Source: Terrimonas pollutisoli (GTDB lineage: Bacteria; Bacteroidota; Bacteroidia; Chitinophagales; Chitinophagaceae). Taken from it: DNA of 61,347 nucleotides. Both the position numbers and the translations under genes were made by a program. A model generated the notes under the pieces. That model was not told where the DNA came from, did no database searches, and was given only the letters and a program-made list of their open reading frames with translations. The stretch covers positions 1-61,347 of the forward strand of contig NZ_JARKNA010000026.1 in NCBI RefSeq assembly GCF_029360765.1. The letters run 5' to 3'. Positions 18,194 through 26,267 of this stretch are shown piece by piece. Position 1 is the stretch's first letter. Each line of letters begins with the position of its first letter.

Positions 18194-18844
18194 TTAGCCT
18201 GGCATTCTTGAGATATATTTTTCAATTTGTTTGATCTGGTCAACGATCTGCGGCGTGGTTGGTTTCAGGGCCTTTGTTTTCCGGAAAAAATCCTTGGCGG
18301 CACGAAACTCTCTTTTGTTCATCATGATGCTGCACATTTGCAGGTAGGCGGCTGCTTCGTTTTCTTTATCCGGTAAACCTTTACGAATGGCGGAACGAAT
18401 ATAACTCTCCGCTTGTCTCAAATCATTTTTCTGCATGGCCAGCATTCCCATTTGCAACAGGCTGGCGCCTTCGGCTTCTTTCATGGGCATTCCCAGGTCA
18501 AGTCCTTTTTTCATCATTTTTTCAGCGCCGTCAAAATCCTGTTTCATCATAGCGATATTACCCTTCAGTGTATAATAAACAGAACGGATGGGTTTATACA
18601 GCAAATTGGGGAATTGAATGGAATTCAACACTTTTTCAGCCCCGTCCATATCGCCACTTTCCATATGCGACTGGATCAGGCGCAGCGGCCCGAAGAAGAA
18701 ATGACCTAAAATCAGGATGAGGCCGATAAAGTAGAGCGGAAATGCAGGCCAGAAGCCGGCAGCATAATTGACGTAACCGCCCAACACTCCCAAACCAAGG
18801 CCAATCCAGAGGCGGTATTTTATCAATAAGTTATAAAACTTCAT
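18194..18844 (-). CDS. Membrane-anchored tetratricopeptide protein
   Basis: 216 aa. Two membrane segments lie at the N-terminus (about 13-30 and 33-52, GLGLGVLGGYVNYAAGF and FPLYFIGLILILGHFFF). They are followed by about four TPR-like helix pairs (~60-210), recognisable by the recurrent A..YL..G/A pattern. It is probably a scaffold facing the cytoplasm, and its partner is unknown. A TACCTTTG box lies 19 bases upstream. The leader (GCCGCCTTAACTAAAAAAG) is nearly the same as that of the nucleoid-associated protein gene at 19045-20091. Confidence 0.8.
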   Translation of the reverse strand: MKFYNLLIKYRLWIGLGLGVLGGYVNYAAGFWPAFPLYFIGLILILGHFFFGPLRLIQSHMESGDMDGAEKVLNSIQFPNLLYKPIRSVYYTLKGNIAMMKQDFDGAEKMMKKGLDLGMPMKEAEGASLLQMGMLAMQKNDLRQAESYIRSAIRKGLPDKENEAAAYLQMCSIMMNKREFRAAKDFFRKTKALKPTTPQIVDQIKQIEKYISRMPG

Positions 18845-18862
18845 CTTTTTTAGTTAAGGCGG

Positions 18863-18870
18863 CAAAGGTA
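18863..18870 (-). promoter_or_regulatory. -7 promoter box for the TPR gene
   Basis: TACCTTTG (minus strand) is a full TAnnTTTG match, 19 bases before the start codon. Confidence 0.45.
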
Positions 18871-18904
18871 ATGGACTGCCGGGAAAGAGAGAAATGAGAA
18901 TGGT

Positions 18905-19040
18905 CAGGAGTTCGGAGTCAGGAGTCAATAGTTCGGAGTTCTGCCTGAAGCTGGAAACTTTGTTGAGCTTGTGAAATTTTATTTTGCTTTTTCTCTTTTG
19001 TTCTTGTCTCAAGGCTCCGGACTCCAGACTCCCGACTCTC
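18905..19040. repeat. Imperfect fold-back of GGAGTC-type short repeats
   Basis: The left part has repeated GGAGTTCGGAGTCAGGAGTC-type units. The right part has the inverse (CTCCGGACTCCAGACTCCC). The arms are about 70 bases apart and could pair. I recognise this kind of GGAGTC/GACTCC filler as common between Bacteroidota genes. No gene is visible. Confidence 0.45.
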
Positions 19041-19044
19041 ACTC

Positions 19045-20091
19045 TTAGCTTTCTTCATCATAAAAAATCTTGTAATACTTCTTCCCCGTCATTTCATCCA
19101 CACCTTTTTCGATCAGGTCACGCCGGCCATGAATATAGATATGAAAATTCTTATCCAGTTTTAAAACGCTTTTAAAAACCCGTTGCTGTTTTTTCACCGC
19201 GGCGAGGTGAATATCAAATTCATCTTCGATCTCAAATTGGCGGGAGGCTTCGAAGTTGCGTTTGTAATCCATAAAGCTGTTTACGACTTCGGGGTGATGG
19301 ATCACTTCTTCTGTAAACTCCTGCAGGTTAAACTGCTCTTTGGTTTTGAAATAATCCATCGACCGGTTCAGCAGTTCCAACTGGTCGCTTTTGCTGACCT
19401 CGAATTTTTCAGTGTATTCGTTGGTGACAAAACTTTTGCAAAGGCTCAGGTATTTATCGGTGTGATGATAGCTGTCTGAAACAGGGCTTACCTGTAAAAA
19501 ATCAGTAACCCAATATTGCGCATCCTGTTGTTTGTTGGTATTATCAACTACGCATACTTTGAAACCTTCAGCGGTATCAGTTTTAAACACCAGGCAACCT
19601 TTGTCCAGCTTGTTGATATTGATGCCTTCTTCCTGTGTCAGCTCCCAATCTTTTTCCCGCGGAAACAGTTTCAAAAATGTTTCCTTGGTTTCTGATTTGA
19701 AAATCCCGATAGCCTGTATGGTTTCTTTTTCAAATGGCACTTCGTCAAACAGGGCCACGTACAATTCGCCTTCCTTTACCTTGCTATGGGTGGATTTGCT
19801 GTAAAGAAATTGAGCCAGCAGAGCCGATTGTTCAATAAAGCTTTCCGGGTTTTCAAATAACCGGCTTATATATGTATAAACTTCGTTTAGCGAAAGATCG
19901 CTGAGATGGGTGAACTGGTACAGCTCATTTTCATTGAATGGTTTTAAGAAATAGCTGGTCAGCAGCCGGGTGACTATTTCATCATCGATCGTGAGTAGTT
20001 TATCAGAAAGTTGCAGCTCTTCACCCCGGCTGGGATTACCTATTTTATGAATGATCACTTTTTGTAATGCAACGCCGTCAATGCCCGTCAT
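19045..20091 (-). CDS. Nucleoid-associated protein (NdpA/37-kDa family)
   Basis: 348 aa, matching the length and overall plan of the 37-kDa nucleoid-associated (YejK/NdpA) family. Visible traits are the N-terminal VALQKVIIHKIGN block, FLKPFNENELYQFTH, and the later LNEVYTYISRLFENPESF and YWVTDFLQV segments. The family binds the nucleoid but its exact role is poorly defined. The -7 box is a near match (TATCTTCG, 20111-20118), and its leader almost duplicates that of the TPR gene at 18194. It is monocistronic as far as I can see. Confidence 0.85.
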   Translation of the reverse strand: MTGIDGVALQKVIIHKIGNPSRGEELQLSDKLLTIDDEIVTRLLTSYFLKPFNENELYQFTHLSDLSLNEVYTYISRLFENPESFIEQSALLAQFLYSKSTHSKVKEGELYVALFDEVPFEKETIQAIGIFKSETKETFLKLFPREKDWELTQEEGININKLDKGCLVFKTDTAEGFKVCVVDNTNKQQDAQYWVTDFLQVSPVSDSYHHTDKYLSLCKSFVTNEYTEKFEVSKSDQLELLNRSMDYFKTKEQFNLQEFTEEVIHHPEVVNSFMDYKRNFEASRQFEIEDEFDIHLAAVKKQQRVFKSVLKLDKNFHIYIHGRRDLIEKGVDEMTGKKYYKIFYDEES

Positions 20092-20239
20092 GCTTTTTTA
20101 ATTAAGGCGGCGAAGATATGGCTAAGAGAAAAAAGAGAAAAAGTGGAAGTCTCTGTTTTCAAAATAGTCTTTGCGCCAGTGAAAAACCCGGGCCATAAAA
20201 AGTTTAAAGCAAAGAGGCTGGAATACTATACAGAAATTA

Positions 20240-20707
20240 TCATTCTTTGGCATCATTGATCTCGATCCAGTAACCGTCCGGGTCTTTGAACCAGATCTGT
20301 TTGACGCCATCCACCCGCACCTGGATGCTTTTTTTCTGACCGGCCCAGTTCTCGTATTCAATATTGTGTTTGGCGAGGGATTTGGTAAACTCGTCCACCG
20401 ACGCCACGGAAAAACAGAGGTGTGCATTCTTATTATGTACCGATGGGGCGGCGGCGCCGCTGATGACATGCAAATGACTCAATGGGCCAATGCTGAACCA
20501 GGTATGTTTGCCATCATGAAACGGTTCAGGAATAGTATCCAGTCCGATAATATCCCGGTAAAATGCCGTGCTTACCTGCAGGTCCACCACGTAAATAGCG
20601 ATATGATTGAGACGGGCTTTGGCTTTGTTGGACTGTGCTGCCGAGTCAGCCGGGTTATAAAAAAATGCCATGAATGCCAGGGTATATATTAGAAATTGCT
20701 TTTTCAT
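20240..20707 (-). CDS. Secreted VOC-family (glyoxalase-like) protein
   Basis: 155 aa. A signal peptide (MKKQFLIYTLAFMAFFYNP, cleavage near SAAQ) precedes a vicinal-oxygen-chelate domain: LNHIAIYVVDLQVSTAFYRD (~33-52), then HTWFSIG, HLCFSVASVDEF and the terminal IWFKDPDGYWIEIND (~137-151). The metal-ligand positions, His in LNHIA and Glu in IEIND, are present. The substrate is unknown, and a periplasmic glyoxalase or dioxygenase role is only inferred. Bases 20092-20239 between this gene and the nucleoid protein contain no gene. Confidence 0.85.
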   Translation of the reverse strand: MKKQFLIYTLAFMAFFYNPADSAAQSNKAKARLNHIAIYVVDLQVSTAFYRDIIGLDTIPEPFHDGKHTWFSIGPLSHLHVISGAAAPSVHNKNAHLCFSVASVDEFTKSLAKHNIEYENWAGQKKSIQVRVDGVKQIWFKDPDGYWIEINDAKE

Positions 20708-20795
20708 ATGCCTGTTTAATTGGGCGAGAAAGATAGCACAATTAGCGCAGTAAATGTTGTAAGGAATTGGCCCGCCGCAATTGGGCCGAATATAT

Positions 20796-20803
20796 TATTT
20801 TTG
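20796..20803 (+). promoter_or_regulatory. Candidate promoter box upstream of the tRNA-Arg/GIY-YIG unit
   Basis: TATTTTTG matches TAnnTTTG and is followed by GCCGCC, a context also seen at other start sites in this window. It lies 25 bases before the truncated tRNA copy and is the only recognisable promoter for the downstream intact tRNA. Confidence 0.4.
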
Positions 20804-20827
20804 CCGCCCTGCTTGTTGAAAGCAAAT

Positions 20828-20903
20828 GGTCCCGTAGTTCAATGGATAGAATACCTGCCTGCCGGCAGGCAGGGAAGTTTCCTAAACTTTTGATATAGGT
20901 TCG
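20828..20903 (+). pseudogene. Truncated tRNA-Arg(CCT) copy interrupted by a 20-bp palindrome
   Basis: Bases 20828-20853 equal tRNA positions 1-26 of the intact tRNA-Arg at 21163. A perfect 20-bp palindrome (20854-20873) follows. Bases 20874-20903 then equal the next 30 tRNA bases with one change (C to T). Identity stops inside the T-loop after GGTTCG. The acceptor 3' strand and half of the T-arm are missing, so it cannot be a working tRNA. Confidence 0.85.
20854..20873. repeat. 20-bp perfect palindrome (family 2)
   Basis: CCTGCCTGCCGGCAGGCAGG is inserted between the D-arm and anticodon arm of the tRNA copy. A two-base variant (CCTGCCTGTCGGCAGACAGG) lies at 27552-27571, so this is a dispersed element. 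Confidence 0.75.
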
Positions 20904-20932
20904 GAAGTGGCCAAATCAAAAGCAGAAGCGAT

Positions 20933-21172
20933 ATGATAACAGTATATGCCATTTTTAGTGAGGCGAATGGTGACATTTATGTGGGAATAACAAAAGATGC
21001 GGAGAAGCGACTAAAAGAGCATAACGCAGGAAAAAATAGGTACACGAAAGGCCTTAGGCCATGGAAAAATTTATATAGAGAATTGCAGCCGGATTATGAA
21101 GCTGCACGAAAAAGAGAAAAATATTTGAAATCAGGAGTTGGTAAAGAATTCCTGAAATCGCTGGTCCCGTAG
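20933..21172 (+). CDS. GIY-YIG endonuclease ending inside a tRNA gene
   Basis: 79 aa single-domain GIY-YIG nuclease. The variant signature is TVYAIFS (positions 3-9) and DIYVGIT (~15-21). R26 in EKRLKEHN and the catalytic glutamate in KREKYLKSG (~63) are present. The protein has no extra DNA-binding domain, as in the UPF0213/YhbQ group. Its last codons, Val-Pro-stop, are read from GGTCCCGTAG, which is the 5' end of the intact tRNA-Arg(CCT) at 21163. With the truncated tRNA copy upstream, this makes a tRNA-derived cassette of about 335 bp. A role as a small homing-like nuclease is inferred. Confidence 0.85.
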   Translation: MITVYAIFSEANGDIYVGITKDAEKRLKEHNAGKNRYTKGLRPWKNLYRELQPDYEAARKREKYLKSGVGKEFLKSLVP

Positions 21173-21234
21173 TTCAATGGATAGAATAGAAGTTTCCTAA
21201 ACTTTTGATACAGGTTCGATTCCTGTCGGGACTA
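21163..21234 (+). tRNA. tRNA-Arg (anticodon CCT)
   Basis: Folds as a complete cloverleaf: acceptor GGTCCCG/CGGGACT (with a G1-U72 wobble), U8-A9, D-stem GTTC/GAAT, anticodon stem GAAGT/ACTTT with loop TTCCTAA (anticodon CCT), a four-base variable region, T-stem ACAGG/CCTGT with loop TTCGATT, and discriminator A. CCA is not encoded. Its first ten bases double as the end of the GIY-YIG coding sequence. Confidence 0.92.
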
Positions 21235-21453
21235 CTTTAAATAAATACAATTATCCATCGTATATCTTTGACCTCCACGAGGTTTAAAAACCTTGATTTT
21301 CATAGGGAACAATAAAAATCATCTTCATTGCACCGCAACAGGTTCATAAAAACTCTCCCACCTATTTTGTAGCTTTAATTCCGATTCTACCCTCCTGATT
21401 ACTTCCCATTATTTACTCGTTCGTACTGGTGTAAAAAGCAAAAAAAATTATTT

Positions 21454-23046
21454 ATGCAAGAAGAGTCAACCGCCACCCTTTTTTCGGTACCTGAAACAAA
21501 TGGAATGATCATTTCGTCGCCCGAGCCCGGCTCCGTACAGGAAGCCCTCTTGTTTAAAAAAATACAGGAGCAATTCAAGGACCAGTTTGAAAAAGCATTC
21601 CCCGATAAGCTGGCGCCGAAGACAGTGATCATTATTCCTTCCCTAACCCTCGACCAGGAAATTCTGTCGAAGGTAAAAGGAGTGGTGCACTATGAAGAAC
21701 GCCTGCTTTGCCTGCTGATGCTGCTGCGCATGCCTCGTACGCATGTCGTGTATGTCACCAGTACCACTATCGATCCCGCTATTATCGATTATTATTTGCA
21801 TTTGCTTCCCGGTATCACCGGTTATCATGCTTTGCAACGGCTCACTTTATTGAGTTGTTATGATGCCTCATCCAAATCACTGACTGAAAAAATTCTCGAG
21901 CGGCCAAGGTTGATCGAACGGATAAAAAAGAGTATCCCGGAAGGTCATGCTGCACATATGGCTTGCTTTAATGTCACACATCATGAACGCAGCCTCGCCG
22001 TGCAATTGAATATTCCCATCTTTGGCTGCGACCCCGATCTGCTGAGCCTGGGCAGCAAAAGCAGCAGCCGTAAAATCTTCCGGGAGTGCGGGCTTCCTGT
22101 TCCGCCCGGTTTTGAAGATTTGTATACGACGGAAGATATCATTGGTGCATTGGCTACCTTAAAATCACAAAATCCAGCCCTGCGAAAAGCGGTGGTGAAA
22201 ATAAACGATGGTTTTTCCGGCGAAGGCAATGGCATTTTTTCATTTGAAAATGCAGGGGAGCAATCCGATTGGAAACAATGGATAAACGAACAATTGAGCC
22301 AGCGACTGAAAATGGTAGCGGATGATCTGAGTTGTGATGCCTTCTTTAGCAAGTTCCGTGAGATGGGCGGCATTGTCGAAGCATTTGTAGAGGGGAATAT
22401 AAAAGAATCTCCCTCGGTACAATGCCGGATCGACCCGGATGGTGTTTGCCGGGTGGTGTCTACCCATGATCAGTTACTCGGTGGCGAAAGCGGCCAGGTT
22501 TTTCTCGGCGCCTATTTTCCGGCACAACCAGCTTATGCTGTTGAGATCGGACGAATGGGAAAAAAAGTTGCAGAGGCTTTGCAGGCAAGAGGTGTGTTGG
22601 GACGATTTGCCGTTGATTTTATTTCGGTGCAGGAAGGTGATGAATGGAAACATTATGCTATCGAGATCAACCTGCGTAAAGGCGGCACCACGCATCCGCT
22701 ACTGATGCTGCAGTTTCTAACCGATGGAGCCTACGATCCCGAAAAGGGATTGTATTATACCGCCAGCGGACAGGCCCGCTATTATTTCAGTTCAGATAAT
22801 TTAAAAAGCGAACGATATATCGGGCTTACGCCACACGACCTGATCGATATTGCTATGATGAACGATTTGAACTATGACGGCACTCACCAGGAGGGGGTAA
22901 TTTTTCACCTGATCGGCGCCCTGTCGCAGTTCGGCAAATTAGGGGTCATTTGTATCGGCAGTACAGCTGAACGGGCAAAAATGTATTATGACCAGATTGT
23001 GGCTGTGCTGGATAAAGAAGGAAGACATCCGCAGCTTGCACACTAA
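21454..23046 (+). CDS. ATP-grasp ligase, PGM1/peptide-ligase-like
   Basis: 530 aa. The N-terminal ~180 residues are a Rossmann-like domain (VIIIPSLTLDQE, RLLCLLMLLRMPRTHVVYVTS). The rest is an ATP-grasp fold: KSSSRKIFRECGLPVPPGF (~195-215), the nucleotide lysine in KAVVKINDGFSGEGNGIF (~245), VEAFVEGN, and the metal-binding FAVDFISV and YAIEINLRKGGTTHP (~405-420). This plan matches proteins annotated as PGM1-related peptide ligases, which join amino acids or peptides. The substrate here is unknown, and no precursor peptide gene or other biosynthetic gene is adjacent. It lies 219 bp after the tRNA and is probably monocistronic. Confidence 0.82.
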   Translation: MQEESTATLFSVPETNGMIISSPEPGSVQEALLFKKIQEQFKDQFEKAFPDKLAPKTVIIIPSLTLDQEILSKVKGVVHYEERLLCLLMLLRMPRTHVVYVTSTTIDPAIIDYYLHLLPGITGYHALQRLTLLSCYDASSKSLTEKILERPRLIERIKKSIPEGHAAHMACFNVTHHERSLAVQLNIPIFGCDPDLLSLGSKSSSRKIFRECGLPVPPGFEDLYTTEDIIGALATLKSQNPALRKAVVKINDGFSGEGNGIFSFENAGEQSDWKQWINEQLSQRLKMVADDLSCDAFFSKFREMGGIVEAFVEGNIKESPSVQCRIDPDGVCRVVSTHDQLLGGESGQVFLGAYFPAQPAYAVEIGRMGKKVAEALQARGVLGRFAVDFISVQEGDEWKHYAIEINLRKGGTTHPLLMLQFLTDGAYDPEKGLYYTASGQARYYFSSDNLKSERYIGLTPHDLIDIAMMNDLNYDGTHQEGVIFHLIGALSQFGKLGVICIGSTAERAKMYYDQIVAVLDKEGRHPQLAH

Positions 23047-23496
23047 GCTTTTTTTTGCTTTCAATAATAACGCATTGAACAAATGAACCGTTAACTGGTT
23101 ACTGGTGATAAGCCGACGTTGTTTTTGTCGTATTTTTTTGCCATTCCGATAGCCATCGGAACACGGATATAAGATGTTTTCATTGAATCCGTGGCAATTA
23201 TTTAGCCTCCATTCCTGGTTGACATAATACTAGTTAAAAATTTTCTTGCAGGTTTGACTATTATCATTCCTACCGGGAAGGGTACATCCCAAATTTTAAC
23301 GGTGTTACTTTTGTGTTCTATTTGAAGCGCTATGTTTCTATTGTGCCTATCTGGTTTGTTAGGGCCAAGTTCACATAAGGGCAACACGTGGGAGAAAAAA
23401 ATTTCGAATGCATTTATCCGGAATTAATCGGCCGATAAAGAGCTACTATGTAGTAATTTTAAGGCTGGGTTCGTTTCTTACAAATTGAAATAGCTA
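23047..23496. other. Intergenic region without a gene
   Basis: About 450 bp with no convincing coding frame. It contains a small hairpin TTCCGAT/ATCGGAA (23144-23161) and a 14-base TGAATCCGTGGCAA (23184-23197) that recurs at 48406-48419, so at least part of it is dispersed-repeat material. No clear promoter box precedes the phospholipase gene. Confidence 0.6.
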
Positions 23497-24684
23497 GTGC
23501 CGGCCAATATGACAATATCATCGGGTTCACAAGAGACAAAATCCTCCGCTGCCGTTCCTATGCGACTAATCAGCGGAGGAAAAGAGTATTTTGATTTGTT
23601 ACTGCAATTGATCGACCAGGCTGTTGAAAGCATTCATCTCCAAACTTATATTTTTAATGATGACGAAACGGGTGTGTTGGTAGCAAATGCACTGAAGAAA
23701 GCCAGCCATCGAAACGTGCAGGTGTACCTGTTGACAGATGGTTATGCTTCGCAGGCATTACACCGCAGGTTTATCGGTGAATTAAAAGAGGCGGGCATTC
23801 ATTTCCGGTTTTTTGAACCCATTTTTAGAAGTCGTCGTTTTTATTTTGGCCGGCGAATGCATCATAAACTGGTGGTTGTGGATGCAAAATATGCGATGGT
23901 TGGCGGCATCAACATTGCCGACCGGTATAATGATTTTCCTGATAAAAAGGCCTGGCTGGATTTTGCCCTCTATGCAGAAGGCGATATAGCCAGGGAGCTT
24001 TGCCTGCTTTGCTGGAAAACCTGGTACGGGTACCCATCCATAATGGCGAAGACACCCTGTGAAAGGCCGGCCAATCTGCCGGCTGCAAATGGTGACGTGG
24101 AAATTGTGATGCGGCGTAATGATTGGGTGAGAGGAAAAAACCAGGTGTCAAAAACCTATCTTCAAATGCTGCACAATGCTGAATCCGGCGTCATCATTCT
24201 CTGCAGCTATTTTTTACCCGGCAAAGTCATCCGGCGAAATATAGTACAGGCAATTAAACGCGGCGTCAGTGTAAAAGTGATCGCTGCCGGCTCTTCCGAT
24301 GTCATGCTGGCCAAGCATGCTGAACGATGGCTATACGATTGGTTGCTTCGGAACGGTGTTGAGTTATACGAATACCAGCAGAATGTGCTGCATGGTAAAT
24401 TGGCTGTGTGTGATGATAAATGGATGACCATTGGCTCCTACAACATTAATGATATCAGTGCTTATGCCAGTATCGAACTAAACCTCGATGTACATCACAC
24501 CGGTTTTGCAAAAGAAGTAAGGCAAAAGCTTGAAAAAATCATTAGCGAAGAGTGCATTCCCATTACAACCGAATATCACAGCCGAACAAAAAATATTTTC
24601 ATTCAATTTGTTCGTTGGATCTCTTACCAGTTTATCAGGGTAGTATTTCGCCTGTTCACTTTTTATTTTAAAAGACTCAGTTAA
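23497..24684 (+). CDS. Phospholipase D-family cardiolipin synthase-like protein
   Basis: 395 aa with two complete HKD motifs: HHKLVVVDAKYAMVGGIN (~128-145) and HGKLAVCDDKWMTIGSYN (~304-321). Members transfer phosphatidyl groups to make cardiolipin or act as phospholipases. The usual N-terminal membrane segments of Cls are missing. A weakly hydrophobic, basic C-terminus (FVRWISYQFIRVVFRLFTFYF) may dock on the membrane, as in ClsB-like enzymes. Its stop codon overlaps the end of the IS66 relic on the other strand. Confidence 0.9.
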   Translation: MPANMTISSGSQETKSSAAVPMRLISGGKEYFDLLLQLIDQAVESIHLQTYIFNDDETGVLVANALKKASHRNVQVYLLTDGYASQALHRRFIGELKEAGIHFRFFEPIFRSRRFYFGRRMHHKLVVVDAKYAMVGGINIADRYNDFPDKKAWLDFALYAEGDIARELCLLCWKTWYGYPSIMAKTPCERPANLPAANGDVEIVMRRNDWVRGKNQVSKTYLQMLHNAESGVIILCSYFLPGKVIRRNIVQAIKRGVSVKVIAAGSSDVMLAKHAERWLYDWLLRNGVELYEYQQNVLHGKLAVCDDKWMTIGSYNINDISAYASIELNLDVHHTGFAKEVRQKLEKIISEECIPITTEYHSRTKNIFIQFVRWISYQFIRVVFRLFTFYFKRLS

Positions 24685-24912
24685 GCGCCTGCTGGTAGCC
24701 GGATAAAGGGATTTATGCTGTGCCGTTTGCAAGTTCCGGGTAATGAATCGCATGGCACTGCGTTGCGCTGCTTCGTGAGAGCCGGCAAACAAATAATTTT
24801 TTCTTACGAAGGCTACGGGGCGTATGCTATTTTCTACAGGATTGTTATCAGTATTTAAATTTCCATCGGTGGTGTAAATCATTAGTTCATTCCATCTTTC
24901 GATGCTACCAGC
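24681..24912 (-). pseudogene. IS66-family transposase relic (C-terminal end)
   Basis: On the minus strand the frame from 24912 reads RWNELMIYTTDG, NTDNNPVENSIRPVAFVRKN and FAGSHEAAQRSA. These are hallmark residues of the IS66 transposase C-terminus (N-x-ER/EN-SIRP-RKN-LFAG). After about 24745 the homology continues in another frame (GTCKRHSINP), so the relic also carries a frameshift. No catalytic core, no accessory IS66 genes and no inverted repeats remain. Bases 24913-25125 beyond it contain no recognisable gene. Confidence 0.8.
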
Positions 24913-25125
24913 ACCCATCTTACAAGAAAAAACAGGGTGGCAGTAAAATAAACAAAATGACAGCCACCAGCCAAAACATTCCATAGATCTTTGATATATC
25001 CTGGCTCAATTGATTTACTGCGACAATATTAAATGCTTTAACAAAGCCAGAAAGATGAATCAACCCGTGAATAACTATCAGGCGTAAGAATAATTTCACA
25101 GAAATATTTTTTGCCTGAAATTTTT

Positions 25126-25779
25126 TTAAAATTTTTTTTCCACTCTTTGCTTAATGCCGGTTATCATTCCCCTTTGCATAATGCAATGTGCCCAACTGAG
25201 CCAAACTTTTTCCAGCATCCACTTAAAGCTCCAGCTTTTGGGCATTTTGAATTGTTGTCTTGTAATGATTCTTGAAGTATTGGCATTTATTGAATCAACA
25301 TATACACCCATCATCCACTCCGCATCTTTTCCTTTCCATACAAATGCTTTATTGGGTTCAATAATTGTTACGATCCATCCGGGCATATTCTTTTTTTCCG
25401 CAGCCTGGCAAACGCCTTCGTAGTAGCCGGGTTTTGTGTCCTGCCATTCAGGATGAATGCGGTCAGCATTGCGAAGTTTGCAGCCAAACATATTTTCCAT
25501 CCATGTATAGGAGTAGAAACCGGCTTTATGTACGCCCATTTGTACAACCCATGGCCAGATCCCGGAAGGCGGAGCATTTACTGTAACCGCTAATGTATTC
25601 TTATACTCTTTGTTTGCGACCAGTTCATCGCCGGGCAACCTGCGGCTAAACTCTTCTTTCGTGGACCCCCATCGCAACAGCCACGGAAGAATAAGCAAAT
25701 TGTATATAACTATGATAACTAAAAAAGTTATTACAGTTCGAAGAAATCTTCTTTTCCAGCGCTGACGGGCTATTGCCAT
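25126..25779 (-). CDS. SRPBCC-fold protein with N-terminal membrane anchor
   Basis: 217 aa. One membrane segment (about 14-33, TVITFLVIIVIYNLLILPW) is followed by an SRPBCC/START-like domain: AVTVNAPPSGIWPWVVQMG (~64-82), GFYSYTWMENMFGC and the proline-aromatic PEWQDTKPGYY. This matches a family of uncharacterised SRPBCC proteins with the same W-P-W..Q-G..G-FYSY..LEN pattern. It probably binds a hydrophobic ligand. It is the last gene of a three-gene overlapping operon, and its ATG lies ten bases inside the preceding gene. Confidence 0.82.
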   Translation of the reverse strand: MAIARQRWKRRFLRTVITFLVIIVIYNLLILPWLLRWGSTKEEFSRRLPGDELVANKEYKNTLAVTVNAPPSGIWPWVVQMGVHKAGFYSYTWMENMFGCKLRNADRIHPEWQDTKPGYYEGVCQAAEKKNMPGWIVTIIEPNKAFVWKGKDAEWMMGVYVDSINANTSRIITRQQFKMPKSWSFKWMLEKVWLSWAHCIMQRGMITGIKQRVEKKF

Positions 25780-26267
25780 ATAGCTTTTGAATTATTATTA
25801 ATCCACAAGTAATCGTTTTCGCGGTTACGGAGAATAAAATACAGAGCAGCAGAGGCAATGAATGAAAAAGGAAAAGCCGAACCCACACCTAATGGTGCGA
25901 TAGCAAGCAGGAAAATAATAGCGCCAATGGCACCAGTTTTCAAAATCCATCCTTTCAGCAGCATAGAAACAGCAATTAATGCCTGGCAAGTGGCTATGAA
26001 ACCTACAGCTTCCGTAATATGGTTGCTAAACCATCCATGAATGAATTGTTTGTATACATTCAGAAAAGTAAGATCAGCATACTCAATATAAAACTGTGGA
26101 TTGTAAAGGGCAGTAGTCCAGTTTGCCCAACTTGCCCATGCAAATAATAAAAAGAATAATAGCCTGGCTAGCCGTGATCGTTTCCATGCCGCCCATAGTA
26201 GCAACAACGCCACAGCGTTTGATATGCTATACATCAGCAAATAGGTTGTATCCTCTAACCCTTTCAT
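25770..26267 (-). CDS. Polytopic membrane protein of unknown function
   Basis: 165 aa from the ATG at 26267 (a longer frame to 26339 begins with TTG). About four to five membrane segments: LLMYSISNAVALLLLWAAW, LLFFLLFAWASWANW, AVGFIATCQALIAVSMLL, GAIGAIIFLLAIAPLG and PFSFIASAALYFIL. No transport or catalytic motif is recognised. It overlaps its upstream neighbour by ATGA and its downstream SRPBCC gene by ten bases, so all three are translationally coupled and probably act together at the membrane. Confidence 0.8.
   Translation of the reverse strand: MKGLEDTTYLLMYSISNAVALLLLWAAWKRSRLARLLFFLLFAWASWANWTTALYNPQFYIEYADLTFLNVYKQFIHGWFSNHITEAVGFIATCQALIAVSMLLKGWILKTGAIGAIIFLLAIAPLGVGSAFPFSFIASAALYFILRNRENDYLWINNNSKAIWQ

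Noticed and set aside
18905..19040. CRISPR-like array of GGAGTC units
   Set aside because: Units are very short, irregular and without spacers of constant length, which fits simple intergenic repeats instead.
24478..24984. 168-codon minus-strand frame as an intact gene
   Set aside because: Only its middle matches the IS66 C-terminus. Its N-terminus is unrelated, its last part runs antisense into the phospholipase gene, and the homology changes frame near 24745.
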